Assembly: GCA_963989245.1 (NCBI GenBank)
Contig: OZ022341.1
Location: forward strand, 57,015,128 to 57,079,127
Reading direction: 5' to 3'
Length of the DNA: 64,000 nt
Source: Nansenia antarctica
Lineage: Eukaryota > Chordata > Actinopteri > Argentiniformes > Microstomatidae
Part shown: one piece after another, positions 37,722 through 47,994 of the stretch
Numbering within the stretch: the stretch's first letter is position 1
How the letters are laid out: each line of letters starts with the position of its first letter
The notes under the pieces: generated by a model
Seen by the model: only the letters and a program-made list of their open reading frames with translations
The model's database searches: none
Told to the model about the DNA's origin: nothing
Made by a program: the position numbers and the translations under genes

Positions 37722-40315
37722 TGACAAAGTGTTTACAAAAATCTGCTTTCCCCAGTGTGTGCACTAACCTAACATCCTTTTTAAATAGTGACACAAACAA
37801 CTCCCACACCCTGGTAACTTTCCCCTCATAATGTGCTACATTCCTCCTACATACAATTGCATACCTTACGTGACTCAACAAAAAATTTACCAAATCTACG
37901 TTCACTTCTTTCTTTTTTCCCACCACCCCAAACAATAACAATTCCTTCCATTCAATCTCATTCATGACGGTAACCCCACAGTGTACACTTAACAACCCCT
38001 TTACTTTCACAAATAAGACAGACAAACTTGGACATTCAACAAAAAAGTGGTCAAAATTTTCATCCCTCCCTTTACATACATCACATACCCTACCTACATT
38101 CCTATCCATTTGGTGCAATACAACATTTGTGTAAACCCTATTGTGCCTAATCTTAAAATCATTGTGCTCACATTCTACGCTATTATATTTCACACCCAAA
38201 TTTGCCCATACCTTTCCCACATCAATACCTTCAAAAACCCTTTCCCACACCTTCTCTGACGCTGGCCTCACCAACCCATCACCCAGTAAATCCATGTATA
38301 TCCCTTTTGTTTTCACATCCTCAAACTTGACCTCTAAACCTTTCCTTTCTACCCTTAATTCTACCATCCTTTTTTCCTCACCTGCCTCTCCCTGTCCTAA
38401 CATTAACGTTTTCTATTCCCTACTTATACTGTCCCTAATTCTATTATACACTCCTGCAATCCCACCTATTCTTATATCCCTATTCACTGCCCTTATTCCC
38501 TGCACTATCTCCTGCTCTGTTTTGAAATTGTTCTCTGACACTAAATGTTTTACCTGTCTAAACCCTGCCTGTTCAAAGTGCTTACTAACTATCATCTTGC
38601 TATTGTACTTTATCTTGGGGTTAAAAAAGATGGGCTGATTTAAAACCTCATCTTTCCCTACACACTTGTACCTTACCTGCTCTAAATATTTCCCCCATGC
38701 CTCAAACACCTCTCTATAAAACAGTGACATTCCCTCATACCGTGGTTTATTAAAAACCATTAAAAGACCATTCACACCACACCCTCCATATCTGTGCAAA
38801 TAATCCTCAAAGAAACCCATCCAACAATATTCATCCCTACCATACAAAACCTTTTTCACAATTTTGACCCCAAGTGCCCTTTTCTTCACTTCTATATCTA
38901 TCAATTTTAACCCCCCATTCGTATAACTATTTATTAACACCCTGTGCCTAATTAGTGCCTGCTTGCAATCCCACAAAAAACTATTTATCACCCCATTCAA
39001 TTCTTTCGTGACCCACAAAGGTAAATCTAGTGCACTCAACACATGGTTCACCTTTGATAGGATCAGGCAGTTTATTACCGTCACCTTTCCCCTTAGTTTC
39101 AGTTTTCTCCTTCTCCATGAATTCAGTGTTTGTTTCACCCTGTTCAAAATCCCTGTCCATGTTACATCCCTTGCTTCTTTTTCATTCACACCCACATTCA
39201 CTCCTAGCACTTTTATCATTCCTTTTGCCACTTTCAAAGGTATATCACATTCACTCATGTCTACACTCCCTACACACAGTATTTCTGACTTCTCTACATT
39301 CATTTTGGCCCCTGATTCTTTCCCATATACTTCTAATAACTTGACTACTCTCTTCACACTGTCTACATCCCTAACTGTTATGTTTGTGTCGTCTGCATAC
39401 TGATGTATTAAACTCCTCCCACCCCCTGGAATATGTATACCCTGAATGTGTTTGTCTGATTTTAACAACGTCGCCAGTGGCTATGCTGTAATGCTATACA
39501 GCAGACTGGACAACGGACAACCCTGCCTAACTGATCTTTCTAAACTAAAACTATCTGTCAAAACGCCACTACACTTTACCCTACTCTTTGCACAACTATA
39601 CAGTAACCTAATCCACTGAACTATCCTCTCCCCAAACCCAAACTTCTCTAACGTCCTAAACATAAACTCATGCTCTACTCTATCAAAAGCTTTATTGAAA
39701 TCTACACTCAACACTATCCCTCCCTCTTCCTTCATGTGTTTCACTGTATCCCTGACTGACCCTATTGTATCCGCTATATCTCTCCCTGGTATGCTATACG
39801 CTTGAGTTGATGACACTATGGACCCTACTACTGACTTAATCCTATTGGCTAAAATCTTTGTAATCTGTATTCAATAAACTAATCCCTCTGTAATTCCCTA
39901 ACTGTAACTTACTACCCTTCTTGTATAATAAAGTAATTAACCCTGTTGCCATCGACTCACTAACCTTCTCTACCCTTTCCATTTCCTTATAAACCTTCAA
40001 CAAAATCTTACTAAGCACTGCACTAAAACACTTGTAGAATTCACCTGGTAAGCCATCGGAGCCCGGGCTTTTGCCATTATTTGAGCTCTGAATGGCTAAG
40101 GTGACCTCCCCCTCTGATAAATCCCTATCACACCCTTCCCTGTCACTATCTGCTAACCTATGCTCAACTGTCCCTAAAACTTCTCCTACACTGTCATTGT
40201 CTACACTACCTTTTTTGAATAAATTCTCATAATACTCCTGCACTGTCTCCAAAACCCCTACATAGTCCTTCACTATCTCCCCTTTCTCATTCTCTATCTC
40301 TTCTATGTATGTTTT

Positions 40316-43300
40316 CTTTGTTTATCTGTTTATAAACTGTTTATCTTTAACACCCGGTATGACCTGAATCGTGACAAATTAGAATCTGTTTGGGTTGAAA
40401 TTATCTTTAACAAAGCAAAACCGGTGCTGGTTGGTACTATCTACAGACCTCCCGATCAGAATGATTTCTATGATATTCTTGAGGGGTGCTTGGATGACGT
40501 TGACTGTGTGGAAAAGATTCTTATTGGGGATTGGAACACGGACATGCTCAGAAATGAAGCATCCGTCTTCAAATCCTTCACTAGGTTTTCTGAATTACAC
40601 GGACTCCGCCAACAAATTACCAAACCCACTAGGGTGTGTATTTCTACTCAAACCACCATAGATCTCATTCTAACATCGGATGAGTCCAAAATCTCCAAGA
40701 GTGGGGTTATTGTATGTGGGCTAAGTGATCATTACATGATCTTTTGCACTCGTAAAAAACATAAACCCAAGGCTGGCGGTCATAAAACTGTAACCACTAG
40801 ATCCCTTAAATCCTATTCTAGTGAGGCCTTAAACCATAAACTGGAGAATCAAGACTGGTTAGATGAACTAAAAAGCACACAGGTTGAGGAGGCATGGCTA
40901 GGTTTCAAAACCAAATTCCTAAATATTATTGACAGTATAGCCCCCATGAGAACCACCAGGGTTAAAGCCCGATCGGAACCATGGATGAATTCGGACATTC
41001 TAAATGCTATGAAAGTCAGAGACCTAAAATGCTCTGAAGTTCAAAAATGCAAATCAAAATTAGTGAAACACTTAAACGAAGATCTCAAAACCCACTTTGA
41101 GAAAATAAAAAAACAATGCAACAAACTATGCAATCAGGTAATTACCATGACCAAATCTGCTAAGAAAAAATACCTCGATAACAAAATCGAAGAAAACTTA
41201 AACAAACCACGTGACCTTTGGAAGCTACTTAATAGCCAACTAGGTTGCAGTCAAAAACTCAAAACCAGGTCTACAAACATCAGCATAAAATCTGGAGATT
41301 CTCTCTTTACAGACAAGCTGGATGTGGCTAAGTGCTTAAACACTTTCTTTACAACCATAGCCACTAAATTAGTTAACAATCTACCACCCCACTCAGGGCG
41401 TTATGGTGTAGAGCACATCCGTGCGTTCTACAATAAACTGGGTGTACGCAAAGATGATTTTAAACTCTCCATGGTGTCAAACGATGAGGTGTTTAAAAAG
41501 CTGGGCGCTCTACACTCAGAAAAGGCCACGGGCCATGACAATATTCCAGCCAGATTTCTAAAAGACTCAGCTGCCTCCATTACCCCAATCATCACCCACA
41601 TAATAAACCTCTCCATCAAACAGGGACACGTCCCCCTTGACTTTAAAATAGCAAGGGTAACCCCACTGTATAAAAAAGGAAGCAAATTAGACCCAGGCAA
41701 CTACCGACCTGTTTCTATTCTTAATTCCATCTCGAAACTTATGGAAAAAATAGTTTATGAACAGGTTGATAGGTACCTTACCGAAAAAAATCTGATGTAT
41801 GAATTTCAATCAGGATTCAGAACATCCCATTCCACTGACACATGCCTTCTCTATTTGAACGACCACATCAACCATGAGGTGGACTCGGGCAAGTACTGCG
41901 GCATGGTCATGCTGGACTTCCAGAAGGCCTTCGACACAGTAGATCACCACATATTGTTAGATAAACTGAAAGCAATTGGGTTCGATAGAACATCGGTGAG
42001 CTGGATGCAATCCTACTTAGAGGGGAGGGAACAGGTGGTTAGTGTGAACGGAACACTGTCCCCCCCCCTCCCAGTGACCTGCGGCGTTCCACAAGGAAGC
42101 ATATTGGGACCTTTACTGTTCCTAATATATGTGAATGACATGTCATCAGCATGTGATTGCAATTTGTTCCTGTTCGCGGATGACTCGGCTCTGCTGGTCT
42201 CTGACAGGGACATATTGCAGGTGGAAAAAGCGCTAAGCACTGAACTGAGTAGAATCTGCATCTGGCTAGCTGACAATAAACTATCAATACACCTAGGTAA
42301 AACTGAAACCATCCTATACGGATCCCCATCTAAACTCAGAAAGGCTGAAAATTTTAAAATAAAAGTGGGTAACATTAATATCACAAGAAAAGAGGATATT
42401 ACATACGTGGGCTCCATCTTAGAGGCAAATCTTTCCGGAGATAAAATGGCAGCAAAAGTAATCAAAAAAGTGAACCATAGAACTAGATTCTTGTACAGGA
42501 TATCCTCACTTGTCAGTAAAAACACACTGAGGACCCTATCAGGAGCTCTCATTCAATGTCACTTCGACTATGCCGTAACATCATGGTACTATAGAACCAC
42601 AAAGGCCCATAAAACAAGACTCCAGACAGCCCAAAATAAACTGGTTAGGCTTCTGCTAGGCCTCAACCCTAGGACACATCTAACCGCTGCTCATTTTTTT
42701 AGCCTTGATTGGCTACGAGTAGTTGACAGAGTGCAGCAGCTTGCACTGGGCCTGGTCTTCAAGATACGCTACACCACAAAGACACCCAAGTACCTGTCAA
42801 CATACTTCCAAAAAGTGAACAACGTCCACACATACAATACCAGAGGAAGCTCCACGAACCACGTTCAACCGCGTTGCACCACAAACAAGGGGTTAAACTC
42901 GTTTGCAAACTATGCAGTAAAAATGTGGAACGCCCTTCCTATAATCTTAAAGGAGTGCAAAACACTGCCCACCTTCAAAACCACTCTCAAAAAACATTTA
43001 CAGGAGGCTGCAATCCGTAACTGGACCCTCTAAATCAAAAATCAGATTAAAAGACCCGAACTACCCACTGTACATACTTTGTGTTTTGTCCCCCGCCCCC
43101 ACCTGTGGTGTATGTCCCCACCTGTCCTACCCGCTGTACATACCTAATGTTTTGTTGTATTGTTCTTCCCATGATGGATGTATATTTATCTTGTAGATAG
43201 TACTAGTTATTTGTCTGTATTATCTTGTAGATAGTACTAGTTTTTTTTTGTCTGTCTTACATGTAACGATGAATTGAGAATCAAGGACCCCAATTGAAAT

Positions 43301-43412
43301 AAGCCAGTGGATTTCTTGGGTTTTTATCCTGTTAGTTGACCTTGTATGTAATATGTACTTTCATGTACCTACTTCTGCAAATCTTCTAATAAAGTTTTCA
43401 ATCAATCAATCA
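40316..43412 (+). mobile_element. jockey-group LINE nested in ORF2 (3.1 kb)
   Basis: A plus-strand, 5'-truncated LINE sits inside the Tx1-like ORF2 in the opposite orientation. Its 3' end is CTTCTAATAAAGTTTTCAAT with an AATC repeat tail (43398-43412). Joining 40315 to 43413 restores the host frame exactly (minus strand ...KQKQGN | KTYIEEIEN...), so no host base is missing and no target duplication remains. Its own pol is open throughout, so this is one of the youngest insertions in the nest. Clade by eye: CR1/L2/Daphne-like within the jockey superfamily. Confidence 0.92.
40424..43033 (+). CDS. LINE pol: partial endonuclease + reverse transcriptase (869 codons, open)
   Basis: Longest open frame in the window. 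The apparent first codon is GTG at 40424; the real ORF enters from the truncated 5' side. The endonuclease part has IYRPPDQNDF, LIGDWNTDML (GDxN, near residue 35), TTIDLILTS and CGLSDHYMIF (SDH, near 100). A basic linker rich in Lys follows (about 190-290). Reverse transcriptase: HSEKATGHDNIPARFLKD, LYKKGSKLDPGNYRPVSIL, VMLDFQKAFDTVDHHILL (first catalytic Asp, near 500), CGVPQGSILGPLLFLIYVND, LFLFADDSALLVSD (FADD, near 583), LSIHLGKTETILYG, and a C-terminal domain with SFANYAVKMWNALP. Enzyme motifs look intact; only the 5' end of the endonuclease is missing. Confidence 0.95.
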   Translation: MLVGTIYRPPDQNDFYDILEGCLDDVDCVEKILIGDWNTDMLRNEASVFKSFTRFSELHGLRQQITKPTRVCISTQTTIDLILTSDESKISKSGVIVCGLSDHYMIFCTRKKHKPKAGGHKTVTTRSLKSYSSEALNHKLENQDWLDELKSTQVEEAWLGFKTKFLNIIDSIAPMRTTRVKARSEPWMNSDILNAMKVRDLKCSEVQKCKSKLVKHLNEDLKTHFEKIKKQCNKLCNQVITMTKSAKKKYLDNKIEENLNKPRDLWKLLNSQLGCSQKLKTRSTNISIKSGDSLFTDKLDVAKCLNTFFTTIATKLVNNLPPHSGRYGVEHIRAFYNKLGVRKDDFKLSMVSNDEVFKKLGALHSEKATGHDNIPARFLKDSAASITPIITHIINLSIKQGHVPLDFKIARVTPLYKKGSKLDPGNYRPVSILNSISKLMEKIVYEQVDRYLTEKNLMYEFQSGFRTSHSTDTCLLYLNDHINHEVDSGKYCGMVMLDFQKAFDTVDHHILLDKLKAIGFDRTSVSWMQSYLEGREQVVSVNGTLSPPLPVTCGVPQGSILGPLLFLIYVNDMSSACDCNLFLFADDSALLVSDRDILQVEKALSTELSRICIWLADNKLSIHLGKTETILYGSPSKLRKAENFKIKVGNINITRKEDITYVGSILEANLSGDKMAAKVIKKVNHRTRFLYRISSLVSKNTLRTLSGALIQCHFDYAVTSWYYRTTKAHKTRLQTAQNKLVRLLLGLNPRTHLTAAHFFSLDWLRVVDRVQQLALGLVFKIRYTTKTPKYLSTYFQKVNNVHTYNTRGSSTNHVQPRCTTNKGLNSFANYAVKMWNALPIILKECKTLPTFKTTLKKHLQEAAIRNWTL

Positions 43413-44590
43413 ATTCCCCTGCTTCTGCTTCTCTAACCCTAAAAAGAACGCTGTGCATTTCTCCCCTTCTACTGTATACTGTGCCCTACTCCTAACTATA
43501 GCCCCTGTACACTTCTCCTTTTCATACGCTTCTAATTCCCCCCTAATCTCCATGTATTTCACTACGCTTCTATCTGGGTCCCTGTCTATTTCTTTTAGTT
43601 CCTCATCCATCCTCCCTCTCAATACACTTTCTTTTCTCTTTCTATCCTGACCTCGTTTTCTACAATAACTAATACTTAATTGTTTTACCTGTCTCTTAAC
43701 ACACTCCCACCATTCACACACATTCTCTTCATACATTCCACACTTCATTCGCTCACTAATATGCTCATTCACCATATCCCTATACTCACTCTCCCCTAAT
43801 ACCCTCGTGTTCAAACACCACACACACCCCCCTTTCCCTGTGTGCCTACCCCCTAAGTGAAACGTGATTGCTGCGTGATCGCTGTACCCCGTGAATTTGT
43901 GTTGTATATCTCCTATTTCCTTTTCTATCCCCTGTGACACTAAACATAAATCTATTCTACTCTGCTTCAAAACTCCACTAACTACCTGTCTTCTCGAAAA
44001 CTCTCTCTTACTTGTGTTCCTAACTCTCCATACATCTATTAAATGTCTCTGCTCTATCATTTCTAATAACCCTCTCCTAGCTGAATCTGTCTTAAAACTA
44101 TCTACTCTATAAACATCCATCTTAGTGCAAAATACATTAAAGTCACCCACCAAAATACAATTCCCTGTGCAGTGCAAGCCCAGTTCTACAAAAAAATCCC
44201 TCTTTTCAACCTCTCTATTTGGTGCATACACATTAATTAATCTAAACATAACATTATTTATATTAAATTATATCCCTATTACCCTACCCTTCCCGTCATT
44301 CAAAACCTCTCTTACATTCTCTACCCTATTCTCTTTAATTAATATCGCTACCCCACATGATTTATTCGTCCCATTATTTGTAAACAGCATACCCCTCCAT
44401 TTCCCCTTGATTTCTGTCATTTTGGTGTCTGTCCACTTTGTCTCCTGCAGTACCAGAACATCAGATGTGAAAGTCACCAGCACCTCCTCCAGCTTCCCCA
44501 TGTTATTGAGCCCATTGATGTTTATGGAGGAAAGCGTGACCATTGAAAACAAGTGTAGGAGGATAAATATGTTTACTGCCATTTTTTATT

Positions 44591-46126
44591 TCATTTCTTC
44601 TTTCCCTCCACGTTCTGCTGCTTTGATTTGCGCTTTAGTTTCCCCGCTAAAAGCGCCCTCTTCCTCCCTCCCACTATCGTCAACAGCTCAGACTCGTCTT
44701 GCTCCCCGCACCCATCGTCACTGTTTGTTAACATCTTTTCAGATGCTTTCGGGGGGGGGCTTACGGATACGGCCCCTCGTATCCGTAAGTTCATGGGGGT
44801 TCCCTCCTTTGATTTGTTGCCTGCCTCTTGTGCTTCTCTCGGGCGCGCGACTCTCGGGGGCAAAGGCTCTTGTTGGGAACCTCTCCCCCCGGTCGTCTGT
44901 GCGCTCCCTTGCAACTCCGATGCCTGGGTTACCCCCATAAAGCTGTCGAGGCTCGACCCCATGCCCCCCCCCATCCCACTCTCTCCTGTCAGTCCCGGCC
45001 ACCTCGTGCTCTGAGTCTCTGACACAGTCTGAGCTGTCAACGATACTCCCTCCTCCATCCCCTCTTCCTCCTCTCCCTCGCTCTTCTCTTCCTCTTCTCC
45101 CTCGCTCTTCTCTTCCTCCTCTCCCTCGCTCTTCTCTCCCTCTTCTCCCTCTCCCTTCTCTCCCTCTCCCTTCTCTTCCTCTCCCCCCTTTCCCCCCTTC
45201 CCTTCTTCCTCCCTCTGTCTAAAAACAGTGGATGGACTCGTCACTACTTCCTCCTCCCTACACTTACATTGGGATTCCAGGTCCCCGCACCCCCTGCACT
45301 TGTTTTCAAAAGTCGCGCATTCCCTCGCATAATGCCCGCTGAGCCCACACCTTCTGCACTTGAACTCGGGACATTCCCGTAGGATGTGCCCTGGCTGCAG
45401 ACACATCCTACACACCTTCACCTGTCTGTCATGAATCACCCGAAAAAAATCAGACCCATTGTCCGTCTCGAACTTGGTCGAGTACGGCAGCGATTTTACA
45501 ACATCATTAAATTTCACTTTTACAAACCGTGTTCCTTCGCATATGCTGGTCCCCGGCCACATCCTCCTCTTTATCGGGGAGACCGCGTGCACCCCCCAGT
45601 CTGTTAATTTCCTTAGAATGTCCCCGTCCTTTGTGTAGACCGGCAGTCCGATGAAGGACACCACCATTTCGTCCCCGCACAGTTCCCTCGCCATGACCCT
45701 CGTCTCCTTGATCTTGAAGCCGTCGAGCAGCCTCTCTTTCCCCTTCGGATGGCTCATCGTGATCTCGTACTTATTTAATCCTATGTATCTGCAGCCCACG
45801 ACGAGCCCGCACACCTCCTTCGTAGCCCGGAGCAGCGCCATCATGGTCACCTTCTCCTCGCCGACCAGCTCCACCGCCACCGTCAATTCCTTGCTGTAGG
45901 CTGGCACCTCTCGCTCCTCTCTCCTCTCTCCCTCTCGTTCCTCTTTCTCCGCTTGCGCCCTCGCTTCCGCCGCCTGTTTCTTCCTCGCGATTCTCTCTCT
46001 CTCCTCTCTTATTTCATCTCTCACTTTCTGTCTCTCCATCTCCTCTCTCTCTTTCTCTCCTTCTTTCGCCTTGCCTGTGTCCGTGTTCTTAGCCGTGTCG
46101 TCTGTCGTTCCGCGTGCCTTTACCAT
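44591..46126 (-). CDS. Tx1-like LINE ORF1 (zinc-knuckle nucleic-acid-binding protein), open
   Basis: The frame is open from 46270, but the first 48 codons lie in the hAT and 5' UTR. MVKARGTTDDTAKN at 46126 is the likely start, giving 511 residues. ORF1 proteins of this type bind LINE RNA to form the retrotransposition particle. The N-terminus is a Lys/Glu/Arg-rich predicted coiled coil (residues ~10-75). A conserved central region follows (VTMMALLRATKEVCG ... LRKLTDWGVHAVSPIKRR). At about 235-285 are two perfect CCHC knuckles (CRMCLQPGHILREC, CRRCGLSGHYAREC) and a degenerate third (CRGCGDLESQCKC). An acidic stretch of repeated EEKSEGEEE units and a basic C-terminus complete it. ORF2 starts 8 nt after its stop. 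Confidence 0.88.
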   Translation of the reverse strand: MVKARGTTDDTAKNTDTGKAKEGEKEREEMERQKVRDEIREERERIARKKQAAEARAQAEKEEREGERREEREVPAYSKELTVAVELVGEEKVTMMALLRATKEVCGLVVGCRYIGLNKYEITMSHPKGKERLLDGFKIKETRVMARELCGDEMVVSFIGLPVYTKDGDILRKLTDWGVHAVSPIKRRMWPGTSICEGTRFVKVKFNDVVKSLPYSTKFETDNGSDFFRVIHDRQVKVCRMCLQPGHILRECPEFKCRRCGLSGHYARECATFENKCRGCGDLESQCKCREEEVVTSPSTVFRQREEEGKGGKGGEEEKGEGEKGEGEEGEKSEGEEEEKSEGEEEEKSEGEEEEGMEEGVSLTAQTVSETQSTRWPGLTGESGMGGGMGSSLDSFMGVTQASELQGSAQTTGGRGSQQEPLPPRVARPREAQEAGNKSKEGTPMNLRIRGAVSVSPPPKASEKMLTNSDDGCGEQDESELLTIVGGRKRALLAGKLKRKSKQQNVEGKKK

Positions 46127-46205
46127 ATTGAGCCGTCCGAGTACAAACAAAACGGAAAAAAAAAATATCCCCCCTAACAGCAAGCTGCTGGGGGAATAAA
46201 CTCTC

Positions 46206-47382
46206 CAGTGGTGGGCCGTCAGGGCCAGCAAGGCCTTCTCTGCTGGCCTAAACATCATCAGAATATACATTTAATTTTGATATATTTTTTCTACAAATAT
46301 GTATTAAATTATTCCCGTAGTCTATTCTCTTCATTTCATAGCTTTCCTCTTGGTTGCGCTGCTTCCAGACATTTGGAGGGCTGGCCTTTAGCTTTTATCC
46401 AATCATATTTCAGCCATAATGTGTTGCCAGGGTACCAAGAAATCTGCCCGCCTGCAGATTCAACAGTGGCGCGAGTACAGATTGTAATTTAAAGTGAACG
46501 AGAAAAGAACTGTGGCGTGCCGTAGTCAGATCTCGAGTTGGCGAGCAAATCCAAGCAAATCCGACGAAGGGGCCTGCTGGATGGCGGAGCACCTGATCAG
46601 CACCTACACGTCTTTTGATTGGATACAAACTATTGGGAGGCGGAGCTAGCAAACTGAACTTGTTCTACAAGCAGCCACAATGGCTGAAGGAGGAGAAGAG
46701 GTAGATTTGGTGGCAGATATTATAACAACAAAGAAGAACCTTCTAAGAAAAGCTAGACATAATCAGAAGAGAACGGCCGACCCCGACGTTAGCGACGCTA
46801 TCCATGTAGAAAATGACTTATTGGTATCAACTGTACAACAGAGACATTGAAGTCTTCTTGAGGAAAGAAAGGAGGATGGATTTTGTGTTCAAATAATCAG
46901 TTGTTTTGGTGAGTACAAAGCATTTAATGTTTTCTGCAAGAGATGTAGACATACGGAGCGACCCTGGGGTCCATAGATATGTGTGTTGTGTTGCCTGGCT
47001 CAGTTGTGTGAGTAAGTGGGGCTTCAATGCGATCTTCTAACCACTTCCCGGGCTGCTACCATGGAAAACGACACACCCCCGTGACCGTATGAACACGAGG
47101 AAGATAACCATCCTTAAATGGAACCTCGATACGGTTCTCCTATCGAGATCGACAGACCGCAAAGTTCGGGAAATAACTGACGCTTTCGTTTTCATGCAAT
47201 GAATTGAATACACCCAGACAAGGTGCCGCTATAATAACAATGGCAACGCCCGGTTATACTGCGTTTCTGTCTAAATGTATAGTTTCTAGAGCCATGGCGT
47301 CATAATGATGGTATTAAGAGGTGGAATAATTCAGGTAGGACATCACTGAAGGCCTAGGTGTGAAATGCACCGCCCGCCACTG
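46206..47382 (+). mobile_element. hAT transposon copy 2 (1177 bp), 8-bp target duplication
   Basis: Same ends as the copy at 31466: CAGTGGTGGGCCGTCAGGGCC on the left and GAAATGCACCGCCCGCCACTG on the right. AAACTCTC flanks both sides (46198-46205 and 47383-47390). It lies in the 5' UTR of the Tx1-like LINE. It keeps a different part of the parent element from copy 1: the region before the transposase core rather than the core itself. Confidence 0.93.
46680..46850 (+). pseudogene. putative N-terminal fragment of hAT transposase
   Basis: A 56-codon plus frame starting MAEGGEEVDLVADIITTKKN, acidic then Lys/Arg-rich (LRKARHNQKR), ending at a stop at 46848. Its place inside the hAT ends suggests the start of the transposase gene. 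The core is deleted. Assignment is by position, not by a recognised domain. Confidence 0.45.
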
Positions 47383-47499
47383 AAACTCTCACACACTAAC
47401 TCTCCTTTCACTCACACAAACTACGCAAATATTCAAACACTTAACTCTCATGCACACAAACAAATTCCAAGAGCTCACGCTGCTATCCCAAACTTTTTA

Positions 47500-47534
47500 C
47501 GACAGGTCGTATTCAGACTGGTATGGCCGTGAGC
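47500..47534 (-). rRNA. 5S rRNA, 5' portion (about nt 1-27 or slightly more); split gene
   Basis: On the minus strand from 47534: GCTCACGGCCATACCA then GTCTGAATACG. Fish 5S rRNA starts GCTTACGGCCATACCACCCTGA(A/G)(T/C)ACGCCCGATC, so 24 of the first 27 positions agree. The next eight or so bases (ACCTGTCG) are a weaker match to CCCGATCTCG, perhaps a decayed target duplication. The LINE 5' side follows directly. The complementary rest of 5S lies 16.2 kb away at the LINE 3' end, on the same strand. Confidence 0.8.
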
Positions 47535-47994
47535 AAGAGGACCATGACCCTAAGCATCCATATGCCTGTGCCTGGAGCACTCTTGTTCATGGAACTTTAT
47601 TATATAAGCACTCTATTTGTGGGTAGACTATGCACAAGGTGTCCTGGATGAAGGGAGAAGTTAAAATCGCTCTGAGAGCGCCGGAGCGCACACTGGGTGC
47701 AACGTCATAAAGGGACCAGGTAATTTGATTGGACAAGAGGCATTCCATGAGTGCTGATCATATTTCCAGGGCGAATTTACGAACGCAGCTAGCGAACAGA
47801 AGACGCAAAAAATTGTCAGATCAGATATATAAACAGGTTATTTTGGTAAACTGGACACATTTTGGGAATATATGTGGTTACTTTCTCGCCTGAAAACATA
47901 TTAAAACTTCATAAAATGACATGTTAACACTTGTAAAGCCAAAATTACATATTTTAGCTAATGGAGGTTTAAAATGGAGGTTTAAATTCGCCGC
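47535..47994. other. unassigned spacer between 5S 5' part and the right inverted arm
   Basis: No gene seen. On the minus strand it is the region upstream of the 5S start. A TATATAATAAAG motif at about 47598-47609 lies about 65-75 bp upstream of the 5S start, farther than the usual position of a 5S TATA-like element. Confidence 0.45.

Larger units (their letters stand above)
37722..44582 (-). pseudogene. Tx1-like LINE ORF2 (endonuclease + reverse transcriptase), disrupted
   Basis: The endonuclease starts at ATG 44582, eight bases after the ORF1 stop: SSININGLNN and VLVLQETKW (APE-type Asn and Glu), LVGDFNVF (GDFN), YSDHAAITF (SDH) at about 43910. The frame is cut by a stop at 44270-44268. A foreign LINE occupies 40316-43412. 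Reverse transcriptase follows: SPGSDGLPGEFYKCF, LGNYRGISLLNTDY, VLSVDFNKAFDRVEHEF (first Asp), RQGCPLSSLLYS, IHQYADDTNITV (YADD). Breaks are a 1-nt frameshift near 39856 and stops at 39483-39481 and 38415-38413. A C-terminal CDVCKGRDENFDHFFVEC (CX2CX8HX4C) matches the zinc-finger end of L1/Tx1 ORF2. All catalytic blocks are still visible, so decay is moderate. Confidence 0.9.
31304..47499 (-). mobile_element. Tx1-clade LINE inserted in a 5S rRNA gene (Mutsu-like), with nested insertions
   Basis: Minus-strand non-LTR retrotransposon: 5' UTR (47499 down to 46127, interrupted by a hAT), ORF1 (46126-44591), ORF2 (44582 to about 37720, interrupted), and a 3' UTR (37720 to about 31304, interrupted four times). 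It ends in an A/T-rich tail (ATAAAAGATAAAAAATAAAT-like) that joins the 5S rRNA 3' portion. The 5S 5' portion sits immediately before its 5' side. ORF1 zinc knuckles, the endonuclease-RT order and the RT sequence fit the Tx1 group of the L1 superfamily. That group contains target-specific fish LINEs; I recall Mutsu as the 5S-specific one but cannot check it here. Without the nested insertions the element would be roughly 7.5-8 kb. Confidence 0.82.

Noticed and set aside
38047..39403. Plus-strand ORFs of 70-165 codons opposite the Tx1-like ORF2
   Set aside because: They lie antisense to a clear reverse-transcriptase frame and have low-complexity Ser/Phe/Thr content.
41428..42552. Minus-strand ORFs inside the nested plus-strand LINE
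   Set aside because: Antisense shadows of the 869-codon pol frame.
44125..44940. 271-codon plus frame
   Set aside because: Antisense to ORF1/ORF2 of the Tx1-like LINE; no recognisable domain.
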